Source of the DNA: Paracoccaceae bacterium | Lineage (GTDB): Bacteria; Pseudomonadota; Alphaproteobacteria; Rhodobacterales; Rhodobacteraceae | DNA: 64,000 nucleotides | Direction of reading: 5' to 3' | Assembly (NCBI GenBank): GCA_030750975.1 | Contig: JASMHC010000010.1 | Coordinates: 1-64,000 of the forward strand | Part shown: positions 26,341 to 34,438 of the stretch, piece by piece | How the letters are laid out: each line of letters begins with the position of its first letter | Numbering within the stretch: the first letter of the stretch is position 1 | Notes under the pieces: model-generated | Databases searched by the model: none | What the model was told of the DNA's origin: nothing | Seen by the model: the letters and a program-made list of their open reading frames with translations, nothing else | Program-made: the position numbers and the translations under genes

Positions 26341-27144
26341 ATGTCGTTTTCTGTTTCGGGGAAATCAGTCATCGTTACCGGCGGCGCCAATGGCGTCGGC
26401 CTGGCCATTGGCCGCCATCTGGTTGAAAAAGGGGCAAATGTCATGTTTGCCGATATCGACGACCAAAACCTGTGCAACGAGCTTGAGGATATGGCCGAGG
26501 GATCGGAAAACGTGCGGTATTTCGCCGGTGATCTGCGGGAAAAACTGACCATCGCCAATCTTCTGTCGGCCACGCTGGATGCGTTTGACGGGGTGGATGT
26601 GCTGGTCAATGCCTCGCGCCAGCTGGCATCGTCTGATCCTTTGGAGCCCGAGGGCGACATGGTTTCGGAATTGCTGGAACAAAACCTGATGACCGCGTTG
26701 CGCCTGACCCAGCAGATTGCCAAACGGATGATCAAGGACGGCAAGGACAACGAAGAAAGCTGCTGTGGGACGATCATCAACCTGTCATCCATCGCCGCCC
26801 GCCGCAGTCATCCCGATCTGCTGGGCTATTCGATCAGCTGTGCCGCACTGGATCAGATGACCCGGTCCATGGCGGTTGCTCTGGCACCGCATCGCATTCG
26901 GGTGAACTCGGTCGCTTTTGGCAGCGTGATGAGCGCCAGCCTGAAAAACGCCCTGAAAGAAAACCGCAGTTTCCGCACCGATATCGAGGAAAGCACGCCG
27001 ATGTCGCGTATCGCCTCGCCGGGTGAACTGGCCGAGGCGGTGCAGTTTCTGGCCTCGGACGCGGCGGGGTTCATGACCGGCCAGATCCTGACCGTCGATG
27101 GCGGGCGGACGCTGCTTGATCCGGTCTCGGCGCCCGCGCATTAA
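26341..27144 (+). CDS. SDR-family protein lacking the catalytic lysine
   Basis: A 267-aa Rossmann protein with an intact cofactor motif TGGANGVG (13-20), acidic residue in FADID, and a serine in IINLSSIAA (149/150). Tyr163 is present but the lysine of YxxxK is replaced by cysteine (YSISC, C167), and the NNAG motif reads VNASR (90-94). The downstream PG-type motif VNSVAFGSV and TGQILTVDGGR are normal. It could be a non-catalytic cofactor-binding protein or use a different mechanism. Good ribosome site (GAGAGGGAGATCTC). It follows the methyltransferase by 18 bases. Confidence 0.85.
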   Translation: MSFSVSGKSVIVTGGANGVGLAIGRHLVEKGANVMFADIDDQNLCNELEDMAEGSENVRYFAGDLREKLTIANLLSATLDAFDGVDVLVNASRQLASSDPLEPEGDMVSELLEQNLMTALRLTQQIAKRMIKDGKDNEESCCGTIINLSSIAARRSHPDLLGYSISCAALDQMTRSMAVALAPHRIRVNSVAFGSVMSASLKNALKENRSFRTDIEESTPMSRIASPGELAEAVQFLASDAAGFMTGQILTVDGGRTLLDPVSAPAH

Positions 27145-27194
27145 AGCGGTTCAGGATCAAATCCTGTCTCGTCAATCCGCCGAAACGCTTCAGG
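27145..27194 (+). repeat. Dispersed ~50-bp palindromic repeat, copy 4 (divergent)
   Basis: AGCGGTTCAGGATCAA at the left and CCGAAACGCTTCAGG at the right match the ends of the family; spacing is the same (~50 bp). It lies between two convergent genes, starting next to the SDR stop codon and overlapping the last codons of the lipoprotein gene. Confidence 0.5.
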
Positions 27195-27576
27195 TTTCAG
27201 GCGGATAGGCCGCGCGGCAGGCTTTTTCCGCGTCACTATAGCGGCTTTCCAGAACCTTGCGCTGTTCCAGAAGCTGGGCCAGCTTGCGGCGTTCGGCATC
27301 CAGATCAACCGCGACCGGCGACTGATAGGTTGAGCCGACCTCGACCAGACAGGTGGCTTGCTCTTGTTCGGCGGTCAGGCAGACGACCTCTTTGAATTCG
27401 GTTGAGATCAGGGTTTCAAAATCATACCCGCGGGCAACGGTTGCCTGCGATTGCCGGATCAGATCATCGACGATCCGCAGGTCTTTCGAATTGTTGCGCA
27501 GGCATTGTTCGTATTGATTGGCACAGCCCGCCACGACGAGGGCGGCTGACAGCGGCAGAAACTTCCATAGGCTCAT
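27190..27576 (-). CDS. Putative lipoprotein of unknown function
   Basis: A 128-aa protein starting at 27576 (AAAGGACATGTG upstream). Lipobox VVAGC after a short signal sequence (MSLWKFLPLSAALVVAGC), predicted to be lipidated at Cys20. The mature region starts NQYEQCLRNNSKDL, is helical and Glu/Arg-rich (a coiled-coil is likely at LDAERRKLAQLLEQRKVLESRY) and has further cysteines (VVCLTA, ATCLVEV, KACRAA). I do not recognise the family. The last codons are within the repeat copy. Confidence 0.75.
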   Translation of the reverse strand: MSLWKFLPLSAALVVAGCANQYEQCLRNNSKDLRIVDDLIRQSQATVARGYDFETLISTEFKEVVCLTAEQEQATCLVEVGSTYQSPVAVDLDAERRKLAQLLEQRKVLESRYSDAEKACRAAYPPET

Positions 27577-27698
27577 CACATGTCCTTTAGTTGCGTTACG
27601 CGGGCCGGTCCTGCGGCAAAGTGGTTTTCTGATCGCCGCAGGATGGCCCCGCCAGTGTGGCACTGGTAATAAAGGACAAAATTTGCGGAGGTTATGCA

Positions 27699-28589
27699 AT
27701 GACAGAGGCCATGGAGAAGCAAAAAGCGCGGGCAAGCGCGTGGTTCCGGCAATTGCGCGACGATATTGTTGCGGCATTCGAAGGGCTTGAGGACAGCCAT
27801 TCCCAAGGTCCCCTGTCTGACGCCGCCCCGGGCCGGTTCGACGTGACCGAGACCAAACGCGCCGCGGCTGATGGCGGCGATGCCGGTGGCGGATTGATGA
27901 GCGTCATGCGCGGAGGCCGCGTGTTTGAAAAGATCGGCGTCAACGTCTCGACCGTGTATGGCGAGCTGGGCGAGGCGGCGCAGAAATCCATGGCGGCGCG
28001 GGGTATTCCGGGCATGGACAGCGATCCGCGCTTTTGGGCGTCGGGTATTTCGCTGGTCGCGCATATGCAAAACCCCCATTGTCCGGCGGTTCACATGAAC
28101 ACCCGCATGTTCTGGACCCCCCACGCATGGTGGTTCGGCGGCGGTTCAGACCTGAACCCTTGTATCGAGTATGCCGAGGACACCGCCGCATTCCATGCAA
28201 TGCAGAAAGAGAAATGCGATCTGCATGACGAAGGCTATTACCCGCGTTTCAAGGAATGGGCGGACGAGTATTTCTATGTCCCGCATCGCGGACGCGCGCG
28301 CGGGGTGGGAGGGATTTTTCTGGATGATCACAACACCGGCGACTGGGAAAAGGACTTTGCCTTTATTCAGGATGTGGGGCGGGCGTTCCTTCCCGCTTTC
28401 GTGCCGCTGATTGAAAAGCGCCGGGTTCAGGACTGGTCGGATGCCGACAAGGACGCGCAGCTGGTGCATCGCGGGCTTTATGCGGAATATAACCTCGTCT
28501 ATGACCGCGGCACCAAGTTCGGGCTACAGACCGGCCATGATGCAAACGCGGTTCTGATGAGCCTGCCGCCGATGGCGAAATGGGTGTGA
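27699..28589 (+). CDS. hemF: Oxygen-dependent coproporphyrinogen III oxidase HemF
   Basis: Aerobic counterpart of hemN in heme synthesis. The ATG at 27699 follows GCGGAGGTTATGCA; the frame before it has no support. Diagnostic segments: GRVFEKIGVNVS, HMQNPHCPAVHMNTRMF, WWFGGGSDLNP, and FDLHDEGYYPRFKEWADEYFY-like region, GVGGIFLDD, and YNLVYDRGTKFGLQTG. 296 aa. With hemN at 11374 the genome encodes both oxygen-dependent and oxygen-independent routes for this step. Confidence 0.96.
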   Translation: MTEAMEKQKARASAWFRQLRDDIVAAFEGLEDSHSQGPLSDAAPGRFDVTETKRAAADGGDAGGGLMSVMRGGRVFEKIGVNVSTVYGELGEAAQKSMAARGIPGMDSDPRFWASGISLVAHMQNPHCPAVHMNTRMFWTPHAWWFGGGSDLNPCIEYAEDTAAFHAMQKEKCDLHDEGYYPRFKEWADEYFYVPHRGRARGVGGIFLDDHNTGDWEKDFAFIQDVGRAFLPAFVPLIEKRRVQDWSDADKDAQLVHRGLYAEYNLVYDRGTKFGLQTGHDANAVLMSLPPMAKWV

Positions 28590-29008
28590 TCTGCCTTACC
28601 GCAAACTATCCAATCGCGCCCCGGACCTGCTCCGGGGCCTCTTGCCGCTGTTGATCCCACCGCGCGGTCCGGTCATCCCGCCTTAACCCCTGGATGAGAA
28701 AACCTTTCTTGCGCGCAAAACGGTGAAACGGTTCCACGACTAGCGAGAGCGAGGATGTACGGGAACCGGCCAGAGACCGAAGATCGACGGATCGGGGGCA
28801 GAAAAATCCCCGACTGGCAGCCACCGCTTGGCGGGCCCGCCTTTTCCTACCGATGACAGATACATGATTTATCGAATAACCCTGCCGAGGTGAGACTTCG
28901 AGCGGGGCAAAGGCGCATGTCATCCCAGCGAAAGCTGGGATCTCCCGTAAAGTGGCGCTTGGTTAAAACAGATCCCGGATCAAGTCCGGGATGACACCTT
29001 CGGTGTCA
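28590..29008. repeat. Gene-free stretch with REP-like and short hairpins (hemF-yidD)
   Basis: About 415 bp without a credible gene. Hairpins seen: CCCCGGA/TCCGGGG (28619-28637, a likely hemF terminator), TCCCAGC-GAAA-GCTGGGA (28923-28940), ATCCCGGA-TCAAG-TCCGGGAT (28972-28992), and TGACACC-TTC-GGTGTCA (28992-29008), the last covering the yidD stop codon. GTCATCCC/GGGATGAC ends are shared among them, like the REP-type palindromes found across Alphaproteobacteria. The middle (28650-28900) shows nothing recognisable. Confidence 0.65.
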
Positions 29009-29239
29009 CCTATCCTTCTTATCGGGCACCGGATCATACCCCGACCCGCCCAAAGGATGGCACGACCCGATCCGTCTGGCCGCCAGCCAGCCACCCTTGA
29101 TCGCCCCGTGTTTTTCCAGCGCTTCAAGCGTGTATTCACTGCATGTCGGCTGATAGCGGCAGCTTTTTCCCACCATTGGCGAAAACACCAGCCGGTAAAA
29201 CCGGACGGGCAGGGCAAGGATATGGGCAAGCGGGGTCAT
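29006..29239 (-). CDS. yidD: Membrane protein insertion efficiency factor YidD
   Basis: A 77-aa protein with the family signature FYRLVFSPMVGKSCRYQPTCSEYTLEALEKHG and GWLAARRIGSCHPLGGSGYDPVP; the three conserved cysteines are present. Its ATG overlaps the rnpA stop (ATGA), so the genes are coupled. It assists YidC-dependent membrane insertion. Part of the conserved rpmH-rnpA-yidD order. Confidence 0.95.
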   Translation of the reverse strand: MTPLAHILALPVRFYRLVFSPMVGKSCRYQPTCSEYTLEALEKHGAIKGGWLAARRIGSCHPLGGSGYDPVPDKKDR

Positions 29240-29643
29240 CTGGTATCCTGATGCACATGTTTCAGCGCATAGATAAGATCGCCCTGCAAATCTGAAAAGC
29301 CCCGCGAAGCCGTGACATCTTTGCGCCCGATCAGAACGTAATCCCAGCCCGGGCGACCAAGGCCGGGCAATACCAGACGCGCCACTTCGCGCAAGCGGCG
29401 TTTTGCGCGGTTGCGGGCCACCGCATTTCCGACTTTCTTTGAACAGGTGAACCCGACGCGGATCACCTCGGGGGCTTCATCCCCTTGGCGCTTTCGGGCT
29501 TGCAGGGTCAGGCCCTTGGTCCCTTTCCACCGTGCCTTGGACGCGGCAATGAAATCGGCACGCCTCGTCAATACCTCCAGACAAACGGAAACCGCCGGGG
29601 GCGTATTCCCCGCATCCATATCGGGGGCCTCCGGCGGTGTCAT
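29236..29643 (-). CDS. rnpA: Ribonuclease P protein component RnpA
   Basis: Protein subunit of RNase P, which matures tRNA 5' ends. 135 aa, slightly long because of an N-terminal extension (MTPPEAPDMDAGNTPPAV). Core: TRRADFIAASKARWKG, RVGFTCSKKVGNAVARNRAKRRLREVAR (the RNR motif that binds P RNA), and DYVLIGRKDV. Located between rpmH and yidD as usual. Confidence 0.95.
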   Translation of the reverse strand: MTPPEAPDMDAGNTPPAVSVCLEVLTRRADFIAASKARWKGTKGLTLQARKRQGDEAPEVIRVGFTCSKKVGNAVARNRAKRRLREVARLVLPGLGRPGWDYVLIGRKDVTASRGFSDLQGDLIYALKHVHQDTR

Positions 29644-29665
29644 TTCCGATTGTCCCTGAGGCGCT

Positions 29666-29800
29666 TTACGCGCTCAGCGATTTGCGGCCGCGCGCACGAC
29701 GTGCGTTCAGGATCTTGCGGCCAGCTTTGGTGGCCATGCGAGCGCGGAAACCGTGGCGGCGCTTGCGTACCAGGTTCGAGGGTTGATAGGTGCGTTTCAT
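29666..29800 (-). CDS. rpmH: 50S ribosomal protein L34
   Basis: A 44-aa protein with the near-invariant sequence [20 protein letters not shown]...[18 protein letters not shown]. The ATG at 29800 follows GGAG; the frame upstream is leader. First gene of the rpmH-rnpA-yidD operon, with a strong promoter at 29871-29899 and a ~64-nt leader. Confidence 0.97.
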
Positions 29801-29870
29801 CGCTCCGTCTCCGTCTTGGCGGTCAGCCGCGCGGGGAATCGCGCGAAAACCGTGAATGTTCGAAGCCCGC

Positions 29871-29899
29871 TCTATAGGCAGGGTTCGGATATATGTCAA
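29871..29899 (-). promoter_or_regulatory. Sigma-70-type promoter of rpmH-rnpA-yidD
   Basis: On the minus strand TTGACA (29899-29894), a 17-bp spacer and TATAGA (29876-29871): a near-consensus promoter, with a start of transcription expected near 29864, 64 bases before the rpmH ATG. High strength fits a ribosomal-protein gene. Confidence 0.85.
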
Positions 29900-30044
29900 A
29901 CTGCTGTTACAGGAATTCCGTGAATTTCTGCGGCTTTGGCGGGGAATATTTCAATCCGCCCGATTGCGAAAGCAAAAACGCAGTAAAATGTCACCTCGGA
30001 TCACTGCCGCGTGATCAGACTGTTCTTTTGCGCAGCCGCGTATC

Positions 30045-30800
30045 ATGTTGTCGTTGAAAGATTTTCCCGCTGTGAAGGGCCGAGCATTGGAACTGGTGCG
30101 ACAAAAAATGATCAAGGCCGTGCCGATCTGTGTCATCGGGGTTGTCGCGGTTTTGGGGTTTGTGTTTCTGCGCGACTATCTCAGCTTTGAAGCCCTGGCG
30201 CAGAACCGCCATGCGCTCGAGGCGTTTCGGGATGCCAATTACGCCGCTGCGGTCCTGGTGTTCATGCTGATCTATGTCTTGATCGTCGCCTTTTCGCTGC
30301 CCGGCGCAACCATCGCCACCCTGACCGGAGGGTTTTTGTTCGGCGCTCTTTACGGCACGCTGTTCAACGTGGTCGCGGCCACCATCGGCGCGACGGCGAT
30401 TTTCATGGCGGCGAAAACCGGGATGGGCGACCGGCTGGCGGCAAAAATGGATGCGTCTCAGGGGCGCTGGCACGCGATCAAGGCGGAAATCGACGATGAC
30501 CAGTGGTCGATCCTTTTCATCATGCGGCTGGTGCCGGTGATCCCGTTCTTTGTGGCCAATGTTCTGCCGGCGCTGGTCGGGGTGCCGCTGTCGCGCTATG
30601 TGATTTCCACCTTTGTCGGGATCATTCCGGGCGGGGCGGTCTATACCTCGGTCGGGGCGGGTCTGGGGTCGGTCTTCGACCGTGGGGAAAAACCCGATCT
30701 GGGCATTATCTTCGAGCCGCAGATATTGCTGCCGCTGCTGGGGCTGGCCACTTTATCGCTGCTGCCGGTCATTATCCGAAAATTCCGCAAGGGGATCTGA
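30045..30800 (+). CDS. TVP38/TMEM64 family (DedA-superfamily) membrane protein
   Basis: A 251-aa inner-membrane protein with about five helices. The SNARE-associated/VTT domain core is seen as LPGATIATLTGGFLFGALYGTLFNVVAATIGATAIF and RLVPVIPFFVANVLPALVGVPL...FVGIIPGGAVYTSVGAGLG, including the conserved glycine-rich loop and the RLVPVIPF motif. These proteins are linked to lipid scrambling/undecaprenyl phosphate transport or metal transport. It precedes the flavoprotein gene with no gap (stop at 30798-30800, ATG at 30801), a pairing that is frequent in bacteria. Confidence 0.88.
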   Translation: MLSLKDFPAVKGRALELVRQKMIKAVPICVIGVVAVLGFVFLRDYLSFEALAQNRHALEAFRDANYAAAVLVFMLIYVLIVAFSLPGATIATLTGGFLFGALYGTLFNVVAATIGATAIFMAAKTGMGDRLAAKMDASQGRWHAIKAEIDDDQWSILFIMRLVPVIPFFVANVLPALVGVPLSRYVISTFVGIIPGGAVYTSVGAGLGSVFDRGEKPDLGIIFEPQILLPLLGLATLSLLPVIIRKFRKGI

Positions 30801-32171
30801 ATGGAACGCATCAAATGTGATCTTCTGGTGATCGGAGCCGGGTCGGGCGGGCTGTCCGTCGCCGCCGGAGCCGCCCAGATGGGCGCCAGAGTGGTTTTGC
30901 TGGAAGGCGGCAAGATGGGGGGGGATTGTCTGAACTACGGCTGTGTGCCCTCGAAATCTTTGCTGGCGATGGGCAAGAAGGCACTGACCGGGGATGTGAG
31001 CTATGCGCAGGCCATGGGCCATGTGCAGCGGGTGATCGACACAATCGCGCCGGTGGACAGCCAGGACCGGTTTGAGGGTCTGGGCGTGCGGGTGATCCGC
31101 GACTTTGGCCGCTTTGTCGGGCGAAACACGGTTGAGGCGGGCAACCACCTGATCAAGGCCCGCCGGATCGTGATCGCCACCGGATCGTCCCCGATGGTGC
31201 CGCCGATCCCGGGCTTGGAAAGCGTGCCGTATCTGACCAATGAAACCCTGTGGCAGGTGACGCAGAAGCCCGCGCATCTGATCATCATCGGCGCAGGCCA
31301 TATCGGCGCCGAGCTGGCTCAGGCGCATATCCGGCTGGGCAGCAAGGTCACGGTGATCGAGGCTGACAGGGCGCTGGGCCATGCTGATCCGGAATGCGCA
31401 AAGCTGGTTCTGGACAGGTTACGGGCCGAAGGCGTCACCTTGCTGGAAGGGGTCAGTGCCACCGGGGTCGAGGCCGGACCCGTCGTCGCCCTGTCGGACG
31501 GGCGCAAAATCAGCGGCAGTCACCTGCTGATCGCCACGGGGCGGGTGCCGAATACCGACGCTCTGAACCTGCCAGCGGCGGGGATCACGACCGAGGGCCG
31601 CACCATCCGCGTGGATGCGCAGCTGAAGACATCCAACCGCAAGGTCTATGCCATCGGCGATGTGACCGGCCTGCTGCCTTTCACCCACACCGCCGGTTAT
31701 CACGCGGGCGTTGTCATTCGTTCGGCCCTGTTCGGCCTGCCGGCCAAGGCCAGCCACGCCCATATCCCCACGGCGACCTATACCCAGCCCGAACTGGCCC
31801 AGATCGGCCCGACCGAGGCCGAGGCCCGCCAGCAATATGGCGACAGGCTCGAGGTTGCGCGCTTTGATATCCATCACAATGACCGGGCGATTGCCGAGGA
31901 CAGGGCCGAAGGGTTGATCAAGCTCATGGTGGTCAGGGGCCGCCCCGTCGGGGTTTCCATCGTCGGCGATCAGGCGGGCGAGCTGATCGCGCTTTGGTCG
32001 CTGGCGATTGCCAACCGGATGAAGATGTCCGGGATATCGGCGATGGTTGCGCCATACCCGACCTATGCGGAAATCAACAAACGCGCGGCGGGGGCCTATT
32101 TCACACCGCGTTTGTTTGATAACCCTACGGTGAAACGGGCGGTCGGGCTGGTCCAGCGGCTTCTGCCCTGA
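30801..32171 (+). CDS. FAD-dependent pyridine nucleotide-disulfide oxidoreductase (MerA/Lpd-like)
   Basis: A 456-aa flavoprotein. Motifs: FAD-binding GAGSGGLSVAAGAAQMG, redox-active disulfide GGDCLNYGCVPSKSLL, NAD(P)H-binding GAGHIGAELAQAHIRLG, second FAD motif VYAIGDVTG, and the dimerisation domain from ~335. The C-terminal catalytic region reads APYPTYAEI where Lpd has HPHPTxxE, so the general-base histidine is missing (Tyr), as in mercuric-reductase-like members. It lacks an N-terminal HMA domain and a C-terminal vicinal Cys pair, so true Hg(II) reduction is doubtful. Coupled to the TVP38 gene. Confidence 0.85.
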   Translation: MERIKCDLLVIGAGSGGLSVAAGAAQMGARVVLLEGGKMGGDCLNYGCVPSKSLLAMGKKALTGDVSYAQAMGHVQRVIDTIAPVDSQDRFEGLGVRVIRDFGRFVGRNTVEAGNHLIKARRIVIATGSSPMVPPIPGLESVPYLTNETLWQVTQKPAHLIIIGAGHIGAELAQAHIRLGSKVTVIEADRALGHADPECAKLVLDRLRAEGVTLLEGVSATGVEAGPVVALSDGRKISGSHLLIATGRVPNTDALNLPAAGITTEGRTIRVDAQLKTSNRKVYAIGDVTGLLPFTHTAGYHAGVVIRSALFGLPAKASHAHIPTATYTQPELAQIGPTEAEARQQYGDRLEVARFDIHHNDRAIAEDRAEGLIKLMVVRGRPVGVSIVGDQAGELIALWSLAIANRMKMSGISAMVAPYPTYAEINKRAAGAYFTPRLFDNPTVKRAVGLVQRLLP

Positions 32172-32185
32172 GTTTCGGAGGCACA

Positions 32186-33574
32186 ATGCTGAACACCTTG
32201 TCAGGACGGTTTCTGATTTTGACCATCATCTTCGTGATGCTGGCGGAAGTCCTGATTTTCGTCCCCTCGGTGGCCCGGTTCCGCGAAGAGTTCTACCTGT
32301 CGCATCTCGAACGGGCGCAGATCGCATCCCTGACCCTGCTGGCCAATGACATGCTGGACCCCGCGCTCGAGGCGGAATTGCTGACCAATGCGGGGGTCTA
32401 TAACGTGGTTCTTTACCGCGACGAGATCCGCCAGCTGGCGCTGTCATCGCCGATCCCCGAAATGGTGTCCAAGGCCTATGACCTGCGCGATGCCAGCGCC
32501 TATGTGCTGATCCGCGACGCGCTGGGCCGCATCCTTGAACCCGACAATGAAATCGTCCGTGTCATGGGAACCCCGGTGCAGCAAGGCGGGCTGGTGATCG
32601 AAGTGACGATGGGAACCGACGGTTTGCGCAAGGCGATGATCGCCTATGGGCTGAACATCCTCGGCCTGTCCTTTGTCATATCCATCGTCACGGCGGGGCT
32701 GTTGTTCTTCGCTGTCCGGCGGCTTTTGGTGCGGCCAATCGAGAAGCTGGTTGAAAACATGCAAGCCTATGCCGCCGAACCACAGGACAGGCGGCGGATC
32801 ATCCGGCCCGCAACCTCGGCGGTTGAGCTGCGGCAGGCCGAAGAGGCGCTGCACGGGCTGCAATCGGACCTGACGCAATCGCTCAAGCAGCGCGAACGGC
32901 TGGCACAGCTGGGCGAGGCGGTGGCCAAGATCAGCCATGACCTGCGCAATATCCTGACCTCGGCCCAGCTGTTCACCGACCGCATCGAAAGCAGCGAAGA
33001 CCCGCTGGTCCGCCGTCTGGCGCCCAAGCTTGAAGGGTCGATCCGCCGCGCGGTGTCGCTGTGCGAAAACACCCTGTCCTTCGGCCGCGCCGAAGAACCG
33101 GCGCCGATGATCAGCCGTTTCGCACTGGCCAATCTGGTCGGCGACGTGATCGAGGCCGAACGTCTGGCGGATCAGGACCATCCGCTCAGCTATGCCGAAG
33201 ATATTCCCGCCGGTCTGATGATCAGCGCCGATGCCGAACAGATGTTCCGGGTGATTTCAAACCTCGTGCGCAATGCGCGGCAGGCGATTGTCGCCTCGGG
33301 GCAGCCGGGCGAGATTGCCGTATCGGCCAGCGAAACCGATACCCATTGGCTGATCCGCGTCAGCGACACCGGCCCCGGGCTGCCCGAGAAAGCCAGAACA
33401 CATCTGTTCCAGCCGTTTCAGGGCAATGTCCGAAAAGGCGGGGCCGGGCTGGGGCTGGCCATCGCGCAGGAACTGGTGAAGGGCCATGGCGGCAAGCTGG
33501 ATCTGGACTATTCGACAGATCAGGGCAGCGCTTTCGTCATCCGCCTGCCCGTCGGGGGCGCAACTTTTTCCTGA
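32186..33574 (+). CDS. Orphan sensor histidine kinase
   Basis: A 462-aa membrane sensor kinase. First helix ~8-28, periplasmic sensor region ~30-155 with no recognised fold, second helix ~157-176, HAMP-like linker (RRLLVRPIEKLVENMQAYA), a coiled-coil, then HisKA with ISHDLRN (His251) and the ATPase core: N box LVRNARQAI, G1 DTGPGLP, F box LFQPF, G2 GGAGLGLAIA. No response regulator is adjacent; a tRNA gene follows. It starts 14 bases after the flavoprotein gene and may be in the same operon, hinting at membrane or redox stress sensing; that is inference. Confidence 0.92.
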   Translation: MLNTLSGRFLILTIIFVMLAEVLIFVPSVARFREEFYLSHLERAQIASLTLLANDMLDPALEAELLTNAGVYNVVLYRDEIRQLALSSPIPEMVSKAYDLRDASAYVLIRDALGRILEPDNEIVRVMGTPVQQGGLVIEVTMGTDGLRKAMIAYGLNILGLSFVISIVTAGLLFFAVRRLLVRPIEKLVENMQAYAAEPQDRRRIIRPATSAVELRQAEEALHGLQSDLTQSLKQRERLAQLGEAVAKISHDLRNILTSAQLFTDRIESSEDPLVRRLAPKLEGSIRRAVSLCENTLSFGRAEEPAPMISRFALANLVGDVIEAERLADQDHPLSYAEDIPAGLMISADAEQMFRVISNLVRNARQAIVASGQPGEIAVSASETDTHWLIRVSDTGPGLPEKARTHLFQPFQGNVRKGGAGLGLAIAQELVKGHGGKLDLDYSTDQGSAFVIRLPVGGATFS

Positions 33575-33630
33575 ATATGTCAAAGTCCCCCTTGCACAGG
33601 TTTTCGCAAAGGTCTAAACGCCACCCTCAC

Positions 33631-33707
33631 GGACCGATAGCTCAGCTGGATAGAGTACTTGACTACGAATCAAGGGGTCGGGGGTTCGAATCCTCCTCGG
33701 TCCGCCA
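33631..33707 (+). tRNA. tRNA-Arg(ACG)
   Basis: A 77-nt cloverleaf with encoded CCA. Acceptor GGACCGA/TCGGTCC, D arm GCTC...GAGT, anticodon stem CTTGA/TCAAG with loop CTACGAA (anticodon ACG, read as ICG), and T arm with GGTTCGAATC. All stems pair. Confidence 0.97.
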
Positions 33708-33927
33708 TCCTCCCCGACGGGATGTGATGGCCCCCAACTTTCCCTCATCTGTTGAGATTGTTCGGCAGTTCGTTTCCGGCAAGCGGTGTGGTTTGGTCCG
33801 GTCGCGCCTCTGACTTTCTCGCGCCATCCGGTCACACCCCTTCACCACTGCGCGATCTTTGTGACAGCCCGTAGGCAAGCCTGCGCTGGCGGCCTATTCT
33901 TGGCTTGAACATGCACCGGAGGGACAG

Positions 33928-34380
33928 ATGTATTTGACACGCCGCACGATGATCACCGGCCTCGCGGCCACAGGCGCATTTGCACCAACCGCGCTTTGGG
34001 CCAGGGAACCCGACGTGTTCCAGACCAACGGCGTGGCGATCAATGGCACTGATCCGGTGGTTTATTTTACCGACGGCAAACCGGATTCGATTTTCAATGC
34101 CCATCGCGCCCAGTGGAACGGGGCGGAATGGCATTTCGACAGCGCTGAAAACGCCCAAACCTTCATCGCTGATCCCGAAGCCTATGCACCGGTATTCGGC
34201 GGCTATTGCGCCTATGCGGCCTCGCTCGGGTATCTGGCCAAAACGGTGCCCGAGGCCTGGACGATCTATGAGGGCAAGCTTTATCTCAACGCCAGCCTGC
34301 GGGCGCGGGAATTGTGGCGGCGTGATATCCCCGGCAATATTGCCAAGGGTCAGGCCAACTGGCCGGCGATCCTGGGATAG
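33928..34380 (+). CDS. YHS domain-containing exported protein
   Basis: A 150-aa protein with a Tat-like N-terminus (LTRRTMITGLAATGAFAPTALWA) and a YHS-type domain: INGTDPVVYFTDGKPD, QWNGAEWHFDSAENAQTFIADPEAYAPVFGGYCAYAASLG, with the conserved Tyr-Cys. Such proteins are thought to bind metal in the periplasm; the biochemical role is not known. The start follows CGGAGGGACAG. It stands alone between tRNA-Arg(ACG) and the amidotransferase gene; the 220 bp before it show nothing recognisable. Confidence 0.88.
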   Translation: MYLTRRTMITGLAATGAFAPTALWAREPDVFQTNGVAINGTDPVVYFTDGKPDSIFNAHRAQWNGAEWHFDSAENAQTFIADPEAYAPVFGGYCAYAASLGYLAKTVPEAWTIYEGKLYLNASLRARELWRRDIPGNIAKGQANWPAILG

Positions 34381-34438
34381 GGCTGCTGCTTCGGGCAGGT
34401 CTCTTGACCCCTTCGCGGCAGCACGGTAGCCGGATGGG

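Noticed and set aside
30801-32171. Calling the flavoenzyme mercuric reductase or pyruvate-complex Lpd
   Set aside because: It lacks the HMA domain and C-terminal cysteines of MerA and the catalytic histidine of Lpd, and there are no mer or pdh genes nearby.
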